From: JASLDZ01 sp965199975
GTDB taxonomy: Bacteria; Pseudomonadota; Alphaproteobacteria; Caulobacterales; Caulobacteraceae
Assembly (NCBI GenBank): GCA_965199975.1
Contig: OZ241340.1
Coordinates: 62,001-126,000, forward strand
DNA length: 64,000 nucleotides
Direction of reading: 5' to 3'
In this document: piece after piece, positions 58,820 to 64,000 of the stretch
Layout of the letters: every line of letters starts with the position of its first letter
Numbering within the stretch: position 1 is the stretch's first letter
Notes under the pieces: generated by a model
Databases searched by the model: none
Told to the model about the DNA's origin: nothing
Seen by the model: the letters and a program-made list of their open reading frames with translations, nothing else
Translations under genes and position numbers: made by a program

Positions 58820-59083
58820 TTAGCGTGGCGGCAGAGAGAACCGCACGGGTCGGTCCTCCCGCGGAGGCACCAGGCGCTCGATGCAGAGGCCAAGGGCGGC
58901 CACGTCGCCGCCCTTGGCGATGTCGACCGCCTTCCGGGTCAGAGCGGCCGCCTCGCCCTCCAGCAGCGCCTCAGCGGCCAGCGTGGAGCGGTTGCGCGTG
59001 CCCTTCGGCTTGCCGGGGTTGCCGGGCGCGAACGGTCGGCCTCGGCGTGCTTCCGTGGCGCTTTTGCGCGGGGCTTCCGTCAT
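58820..59083 (-). CDS. DUF5681-like small phage protein
   Basis: An 87-residue protein beginning at ATG 59083. RRGRPFAPGNPGKPKGTRNRST matches the arginine/glycine-rich N-terminal motif of DUF5681 proteins, found beside phage packaging genes; the rest is a short helix (AALTRKAVDIAKGGDVAAL) and LVPPREDRPV. Function unknown. It overlaps the preceding gene by four bases and is the last gene of the minus-strand phage run. Confidence 0.6.
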   Translation of the reverse strand: MTEAPRKSATEARRGRPFAPGNPGKPKGTRNRSTLAAEALLEGEAAALTRKAVDIAKGGDVAALGLCIERLVPPREDRPVRFSLPPR

Positions 59084-59436
59084 GCCCGACCGGCCACCCG
59101 CCTCCACCAGGGGGCACGCTGGGGCGCAAGCTGCGCTGGCGGTGGCGCCTCTAGCTCCGGTTCGCCGTGCATCGCGTACAGGTAGGCCGTCAGGACCGCG
59201 CTGAGGGCCTCAGCGAGCGGCGGTGAGGCGGCGAGCACCTGCTCCTGGGTCACTGCACCCTGCGCAGCCGCCACGATGAGGTTGGCGAGCATGCCGAGCG
59301 CACCAGGCTCAGGGCTGCGCGCTCGCTCCAGCATTTCCGTCACGCCGGACGTGCCAAGCGCATCGAGCGTCGACCAGGTGAAGCGTAGGGGCACCAGGGA
59401 GCCGTCGAGCTCCAGCGCAGGGGTGTCAGGCTGCAT
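59080..59436 (-). CDS. Putative phage tail assembly protein (chaperone-like)
   Basis: A 118-residue protein. LELDGSLVPLRFTWSTLDALG resembles the opening of tail assembly chaperones and the GTA gp10-like group, where a modified beta hairpin is followed by a helix with L-x-x-L-G/E. The C-terminus is proline-rich with a WW pair. ATG 59436 overlaps the previous gene's end. The resemblance is by pattern only; in typical phages the chaperone precedes, not follows, the tape measure gene. Confidence 0.45.
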   Translation of the reverse strand: MQPDTPALELDGSLVPLRFTWSTLDALGTSGVTEMLERARSPEPGALGMLANLIVAAAQGAVTQEQVLAASPPLAEALSAVLTAYLYAMHGEPELEAPPPAQLAPQRAPWWRRVAGRA

Positions 59437-59683
59437 TGTCGCGCCCTCCAGATACCAGGGTGAGGATCGGACCCGCCGCCATGGTGAAGCCCTCCTCGAC
59501 GCCATGCGCCAAGCCTTTCAAGATTGAGCTGACGAGAGGATCGGGATCGCTGGCAGCCCGGTCGCGGAGAAAGGCCAGCGTCCGCTCTCTGGGCAGGATT
59601 TCGGCGTTGATGAGCGTGCCGAGCACCAAGCCGTTCACCAACTGCTGAGCTTCGATCATGGCAGCGAGCGGATTAGAGGCCAC
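59426..59683 (-). CDS. Small phage tail-region protein of unknown function
   Basis: An 85-residue protein starting at GTG 59683 (or ATG 59659). AAMIEAQQLVNGLVLGTLINAEILPRERT and ASDPDPLVSSILKGLAHGVEEG are helical; no domain is recognised. It overlaps the tape measure stop by 11 bases and the next start by 11, typical of tightly packed phage morphogenesis genes. Confidence 0.5.
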   Translation of the reverse strand: MASNPLAAMIEAQQLVNGLVLGTLINAEILPRERTLAFLRDRAASDPDPLVSSILKGLAHGVEEGFTMAAGPILTLVSGGRDNAA

Positions 59684-62615
59684 GGCTATACCTCGCCCGC
59701 CGCGATTGCCGCTCCTGAACTGTCTTGATCGTCCCGTTCGTGTGAGCCGTGCTGGTGAGGACCGCCTCGGCTTTCCCTTGAGCCACCTCACTCTTGATCT
59801 GCTGCCAGAGCTGGTCGTGCAGGACTGCGCCCTGCAGGTTGTAGGTGATTCCGGGCGCGCGGCCGGCTCCGTTGATAGAGGCGTTGAGCGTTGTGCTCGA
59901 CGCAGGCTTCGGTGCTGGAATAAATCCCACCAGGCCGCCGTCCGCGAACCCAGGCACCCTGTCCGCACGGATGCTCTCCAGAAGACGCAGGTGCTTAGCC
60001 GTGGCCTTCGCAGGCACGACGAACTCACCGGTTGAGAGCATGGCGGGGATGCTGTCGCTGGTAGAAGTGCCGGGGCCGCTCACCTTGCCGCCGGTGGCGA
60101 AGCCGAGCAGCGGAGCGAGCTTCACCAGATCGGAGATCGCCGGCGGCGCGGTGTTGAGGTCGCTCGGCGAGAAGAGCGAGCCGGCCGTCTGAGCCCCTGC
60201 GGACAGGGTGAGGCTTCCCAAGGCGGCGGCCGCCGCGGTCGCGGATGTGGCGAGCCCCGTCAGCGCCGTGGTGGAGCCCGCCGCACCAGCCAGCCCCTCG
60301 ACGGTGACCGTCGGCTTGGCGACGCCGGGGAGTTTGGTGGCTGGGAAGAGCCGGTCGGCCAGCGGCTTCTCGACGAACCGCTCGACGGCCGCCTTGGTGA
60401 CGTCGGTGATCAGCCCCTTGGCGAAGCTGGTGATGGCCGAGCGGGCGTCGGTGGCGCCGGTGGCGAGGCTCACCAGGGCGTCTCCAGCGCCGCTGATGGC
60501 GCTCACCTCCAGGTTCTGGCCCTGGTTGGCGATGGAGGTCGTCAGGCCGTCTGCGTAGCTCTCGCCGATGCCGAGCGTGCGGCGGCGAAGCTCCTCGCGC
60601 TTCGCCGCAGTGGCGGCGTCGAAACCGGCAAGGTCGCGGGCCTTATCGTCTGGGCTAGCGTCGCTCTCATCGAGCGAGAGCTTCCGCTGCGACCGCTGAA
60701 GGCGGCGGTCCTCGTCGAACTGCGCCACCTCGATCTGGCGGCGTTCCTCGGCCGTGCGAGCGAGGCCGGCGCGGGCGGCGCTGATCTCGTCGTCGTAGCC
60801 GACCAGGGCGGCGCGGCGGGCGAGGTCCTGCCTGCGCAGGGCGTTGTCGGTGTCTCGGTCGCGCGTCTCCTGGCGGATGGCGGCGATCGCCGCGGCGCTG
60901 CTCTTCACCGCCTCGGCTTCGTTCTTCACGCGCTGAAAGGCCGAGGCGTCGATCTGCTTCAGCTTCAGCGCATAGGCGGCGTCGCTGACCCGCTTGTTCT
61001 GGGCGACAGCCACCTCCTGCACGCCGATGGCGGCGATCTGGCTGTCGAGGTCCGCCCGCTTCTGCACATCGAGCACGCCATCGCGGCGGGCCTGCAGCTC
61101 GTCTTTCTGCGCCTTCAGGGTGGCGGCTTGGGCGTCGAAGCCTTGGTCGCTGGAGCGCTTCTCCAGCTCAAGCTGACGGTTCTCCAGGGTCTGCGCGCTC
61201 GGGCCTCGCGGCCCCTTCGGCTGACGGTCGAGGTCGGCGAGCTGCTTCTGCAGGCCGGCGGTCGCCGCGCGCGCCTGCTCGGGCGTGTCCTGGCCGCCCT
61301 TCAGGTCCCCGGCGACGGCCTTGATGGCGTTCCTGAGCCGCTCGCGCTCGGTCCCCTTCGGATCGGCGGCTTCACGCCGCAGGCGGGCATCATCCGCGGC
61401 GCGGTCGGCGACGGCGGCGCCACGCCCCTTCGCCTGGGCGTCGAGAGCCCGGAAGCGCTGGTCGATCGCAGAGTTGTCGAAGCCGTTCGCCACCCCGCCG
61501 CGGGAGAACTGGCGGAGAGGCCCGATGAGGTCGGCTGTCGTGGCCTTGCCCGCCTTGTAGCGACGCAGTGCCCCAAGCTCTTCGTCGCCGGAGAACTGCC
61601 CCACTGCATGCGCCACGCTGGCGCCGGTGAACTCCTTCAGCCGGTCAAAGGCGTTGCCGATCCGGGTGGCCAGCCGCTGCCAGGCGGAGGCCTGCACGTC
61701 CACCGCGCCCGCCTGCCCCGCCAGCGCGGTCGTGAGCAGCCGAGAGCTGGCGATGAGAGCGCCTTGCTGGTCGCCCTGCTGCTGTGTCGCCCGGATGTTC
61801 TCGAACTGCTTGTCGGTCAGGAAGCCCAGCGCGTGGTTCAGGTCGGCCGCGCCGGCTGCGGGATCTTTGAAGAGGGGCGTCAGCGCCTTGATCGCCGCGT
61901 CCTGAGAGACGCCGGTTGCCTTTGAGTAGGCGAGCACCGCCTCGGTCGCCGGCTCCAGCGCGCGGGAGCCCACCTCGCCCGTCGAGAGCAGTGCCTCCTG
62001 CAGCTTGCGCGCACCCTCCAGCGTCGTCTGGCCGGAGGCCGACACGCGGCCGGCGATGGCGTCGATCTGCTCCGACGACGCCCCTGACGCCCGCCCGAGG
62101 CCGTTGAGCGTCGTGGCCACGTCGTGCTGCGACTTCTCAAAGCCGATGAAGGCCAGCGCCGCTCCGCCGGCCGCTACGGCGAGGGCGCCGAAGCCCGCCA
62201 GAGGCGCGGCCAGCGGAGCAACCAAGCCGAGCGCCCCCTTCGCCAAGGCGGCGAAGCCACCCTCCCCGAAGGCGGCGATCTGGCCGATGCGAGGCGCTTC
62301 CTGGAGCAGGGCGCGGATCGGCGTCTGCCCGGCCACCACGCTGTCAACCAGCGAGCGGATGACGTGGCTGGTCTCCAGCACCTGCGCGCGGTTGAGGCGG
62401 TAGCTGTTGGTGACGATCGCCTGGAGCTGTTGGTCGGCCGCCTTGCCCGCTGCGACGATCCCCGAGGTGTCCGCCCCTAGCCGAATGGTCGCGCCCTTGC
62501 CGGCGCGCCCGGCGCTGTCCTGCGCCAGTCGCTCGCCCTGCTGAAGGTCGCCTTTCAGCTTGTCGAGGTCGGCGCGCACCTCGATCGACGCGGATCCGAT
62601 CACGTTGCCGGCCAT
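59673..62615 (-). CDS. Phage tail tape measure protein
   Basis: A 980-residue tail length tape measure protein. The N-terminus IEVRADLDKLKGDLQQGERLAQ and the central phrase LLQEAPRIGQIAAFGEGG with long alanine/glycine hydrophobic stretches (LAPLAGFGALAVAAGGAALAF) match the lambda GpH-like family. The middle is long coiled coil (ELQARRDGVLDVQKRADL and neighbours). The C-terminus LATGGKVSGPGTSTSDSIPAMLSTGEF is the shared tape measure ending. Length sets the tail length in such phages. It follows the HK97-gp10-like gene by two bases. Confidence 0.9.
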   Translation of the reverse strand: MAGNVIGSASIEVRADLDKLKGDLQQGERLAQDSAGRAGKGATIRLGADTSGIVAAGKAADQQLQAIVTNSYRLNRAQVLETSHVIRSLVDSVVAGQTPIRALLQEAPRIGQIAAFGEGGFAALAKGALGLVAPLAAPLAGFGALAVAAGGAALAFIGFEKSQHDVATTLNGLGRASGASSEQIDAIAGRVSASGQTTLEGARKLQEALLSTGEVGSRALEPATEAVLAYSKATGVSQDAAIKALTPLFKDPAAGAADLNHALGFLTDKQFENIRATQQQGDQQGALIASSRLLTTALAGQAGAVDVQASAWQRLATRIGNAFDRLKEFTGASVAHAVGQFSGDEELGALRRYKAGKATTADLIGPLRQFSRGGVANGFDNSAIDQRFRALDAQAKGRGAAVADRAADDARLRREAADPKGTERERLRNAIKAVAGDLKGGQDTPEQARAATAGLQKQLADLDRQPKGPRGPSAQTLENRQLELEKRSSDQGFDAQAATLKAQKDELQARRDGVLDVQKRADLDSQIAAIGVQEVAVAQNKRVSDAAYALKLKQIDASAFQRVKNEAEAVKSSAAAIAAIRQETRDRDTDNALRRQDLARRAALVGYDDEISAARAGLARTAEERRQIEVAQFDEDRRLQRSQRKLSLDESDASPDDKARDLAGFDAATAAKREELRRRTLGIGESYADGLTTSIANQGQNLEVSAISGAGDALVSLATGATDARSAITSFAKGLITDVTKAAVERFVEKPLADRLFPATKLPGVAKPTVTVEGLAGAAGSTTALTGLATSATAAAAALGSLTLSAGAQTAGSLFSPSDLNTAPPAISDLVKLAPLLGFATGGKVSGPGTSTSDSIPAMLSTGEFVVPAKATAKHLRLLESIRADRVPGFADGGLVGFIPAPKPASSTTLNASINGAGRAPGITYNLQGAVLHDQLWQQIKSEVAQGKAEAVLTSTAHTNGTIKTVQERQSRRARYSRGL

Positions 62616-62617
62616 CG

Positions 62618-63031
62618 TCAGTCCTCCTTCGCGCCGGCCAAGAAGGCGGCGAACAGCTCATCGGAATGATCGGTCTTTAGAGTGCTGAGATAAGGGCGGG
62701 CGGCCATGCGCTCCGTCCCGACTTCCAGCGCCTCGGCGTAGTTGGTGTTGGCCACGATGCGCCCGACGAGAGAGTCCCCGTCGCGGGCGATCACCTGGTC
62801 GGCCTGCGTCTTCTGGCGCAGGTTGCCGTAATCGTTCGCGGGCGCCTCGCCGGGCGCCGACGCCTGGTGTGTCTTCGTCTTACCGCGGCGATACACGCGT
62901 CCTGAGCGCTCGCCGCCGTACGAGGCTTGCAGCACGCGCTGGCCTACCAGCACGGCCTTCTCCAGTCCGCGGCGGGCGCTGGCCTCGGCGATACCCTGCA
63001 TCGCGCTCAGGTCGATCGTCACCTTGGCCAT
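62618..63031 (-). CDS. HK97 gp10-like phage head-tail/tail-completion protein
   Basis: A 137-residue protein of the HK97-gp10 group. It has the helical N-terminus MQGIAEASARRGLEKAVLVG, APGEAPANDYGNLRQ (the common A-P-G-x-x-P motif) and the C-terminal ALEVGTERMAARPYLSTL. It helps terminate or complete the tail. The expected tail tube gene that usually lies between this and the tape measure is missing. Confidence 0.8.
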   Translation of the reverse strand: MAKVTIDLSAMQGIAEASARRGLEKAVLVGQRVLQASYGGERSGRVYRRGKTKTHQASAPGEAPANDYGNLRQKTQADQVIARDGDSLVGRIVANTNYAEALEVGTERMAARPYLSTLKTDHSDELFAAFLAGAKED

Positions 63032-63182
63032 CTGGTGCTCCAGGAAAGGTCCCGGCCGCGCACTGTGGCGGTGCCGCCGGGTGTCGGTGTTCTCACGGTC
63101 ACCGCCGACTGGACCGGACGCAGGCCATCACACCCGCGCCAGGGGGTTGGCCGCCGCTGCTGGGGGGAGCGGTGGCGCATCT

Positions 63183-63875
63183 TCAGAGCGCCAGCCGGTG
63201 AGGCGTGACGTCGATCGGGAAACGGGGTGGCTTCTCCGCGTCGAGCGGCCTCGGATCGGGCCGGGCGACTACGGGCGGAACCCACATCTGCACCGGCACG
63301 CGACGCGGCCATGCGAGGTCGCCGCCAGCGTCGTGAAGGTGAGGCAGGCGAGTGGTGACAGCGAGCCGCCCCGGCTTGCCGCCACAGTCAGGGCTGAAGC
63401 CGCGCGCCAGGTACTCCACCCCTTCGCGTTCTGGGCTCACGCCAGCGGCGCGAAGGCGTGCATCGTTCGCCTTCATCCGATCGAGCAGACCGGCGATGGC
63501 TTGCACGGCCGCCGGGAAGCCATACTCGACGTCGCTCAGGAGCTCGTCTCGCTCCTTCAGCGCCGCTGATTTTTCACGTGCGGCCGCAGCTTCAAGCTCC
63601 GCCTCGCGGATCGTCACCAGCCGCTCCAGCACGGCTGTCTCCTGCCGGTCGAGCCGCTCCACCTCGAAGGCGAGCTGAGACGCCTTGCCGTGCAGCTTGG
63701 CGGCCGAGGCTGCCGTGGTGGTCACGTCTACGGACTGCGCGTGCGTGTCGGCCCTTTCGACCTCAAGAGCGGCCTTCTCGCTGCTCAGGTCGGCCAGGAG
63801 CGTCTCCGCCTCTGGGATGCCGCCCTGGCCACCCAGGAGGGATGTGACGCGGCTATGGAGATCGGCGGCGCTCAT
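63183..63875 (-). CDS. Phage-linked coiled-coil protein of unknown function
   Basis: A 230-residue protein. Residues ~25-140 are a long coiled coil (LSSEKAALEVERADTHAQS, ELEAAAAREKSAALKERDELL); the C-terminal 70 residues are proline-rich and unfolded-looking (VVARPDPRPLDAEKPPRF). The stop leaves ~150 bases to the next gene. ATG 63875 overlaps the upstream gene's stop (ATGA). Function unknown; its position fits phage structural genes. Confidence 0.55.
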   Translation of the reverse strand: MSAADLHSRVTSLLGGQGGIPEAETLLADLSSEKAALEVERADTHAQSVDVTTTAASAAKLHGKASQLAFEVERLDRQETAVLERLVTIREAELEAAAAREKSAALKERDELLSDVEYGFPAAVQAIAGLLDRMKANDARLRAAGVSPEREGVEYLARGFSPDCGGKPGRLAVTTRLPHLHDAGGDLAWPRRVPVQMWVPPVVARPDPRPLDAEKPPRFPIDVTPHRLAL

Positions 63876-64000
63876 TGGGCGCCCCGCTTCCAGCCATTCG
63901 CCAAGCGCTCCTTACGCTCCACAAGGGCGGCTTCGTGCGCCGCGGTCGCCTCTCGCATGCGCTCGGCCGCGATCGCCGCCTCGTGGCCGGTCTCGGCGTC
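63872..64000 (-). CDS. Partial phage gene, 3' end only
   Basis: The last 42 codons of a minus-strand gene that begins beyond the window. The visible part is helical and charged (EAAIAAERMREATAAHEAAL, then RKERLANGWKRGAQ). Its stop codon overlaps the ATG of the next gene. Family not determinable. Confidence 0.5.
   Translation of the reverse strand, partial: DAETGHEAAIAAERMREATAAHEAALVERKERLANGWKRGAQ

Noticed and set aside
63019..63180. A 53-codon minus-strand frame between the coiled-coil gene and the gp10-like gene
   Set aside because: No ribosome-binding site and it overlaps the gp10-like start by 13 bases; composition is arginine/proline-rich as in shadows. Possible but not supported.
53268..64000. 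CRISPR array or rRNA in the island
   Set aside because: No regularly spaced repeat-spacer structure and no rRNA-like sequence was seen; the short repeats near the tRNA are too few and too close.

Overview
The window is GC-rich, densely packed bacterial DNA with many 1-4 base stop/start overlaps and frequent GTG/TTG starts. The gene content points to an alphaproteobacterium, most likely Caulobacterales (Caulobacter/Phenylobacterium-like). Supporting markers are the nfuA-nitroreductase-tsaB-rimI-fur run, the aroA / TIGR02300 / tRNA-Ala neighbourhood, a two-domain cold-shock protein, the 1600-residue NAD-glutamate dehydrogenase and a ShkA-like hybrid kinase. The genus is inference; no rRNA is present.

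Layout. (1) 1-27 kb is a cell-surface glycan region. It starts with a truncated ABC-2 polysaccharide exporter permease and a glycosyltransferase, followed by a secreted serralysin-type metalloprotease with DUF4214 repeats. A minus-strand run then reads HAD-UbiA prenyltransferase, GtrA, DprE1-like FAD oxidase and DprE2-like reductase (decaprenylphosphoryl-arabinose logic). Upstream on the same strand lie rmlB, rmlD, a degenerate rmlA paralogue, rmlC, a GT2 glycosyltransferase, a canonical rmlA, a UDP-xylose synthase and a Nei-type DNA glycosylase. Plus-strand galE, a VanY-like carboxypeptidase, minus-strand fcl and ugd, and two further glycosyltransferases complete the sugar-nucleotide supply. 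(2) 27-53 kb is ordinary chromosomal housekeeping: ispA-like, TraB, aldo/keto reductase, fpg, tandem cold-shock protein, CocE/NonD hydrolase, MscS channel, nadE, fur, rimI, tsaB, nitroreductase, nfuA, hybrid kinase, gdh, AI-2E transporter, CHAP protein, aroA, TIGR02300 protein and tRNA-Ala(GGC). (3) 53.3-64 kb is an integrated element beginning at the 3' end of that tRNA. It carries att-arm-like direct-repeat pairs, a tight operon of three unrecognised genes, a ribbon-helix-helix regulator, small phage-like genes ending in an integrase arm-binding domain with no catalytic domain, an AT-richer Fic gene, and a minus-strand phage tail module (HK97-gp10-like, tape measure, small tail genes) that continues past the window end.

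How the genes work together. Rml enzymes make dTDP-L-rhamnose; Ugd and Uxs make UDP-glucuronate and UDP-xylose; GalE epimerises a UDP-sugar; the UbiA/DprE set would make a lipid-linked pentose. Glycosyltransferases and the ABC permease would assemble and export the glycan. The best candidates for less-described biology are the lipid-pentose cassette with its HAD-UbiA fusion, the RmlA paralogue that has lost its nucleotide-loop residues, the fcl gene whose only full-length start is an ATC codon, the ShkA-like kinase, and the three-gene operon beside the tRNA.
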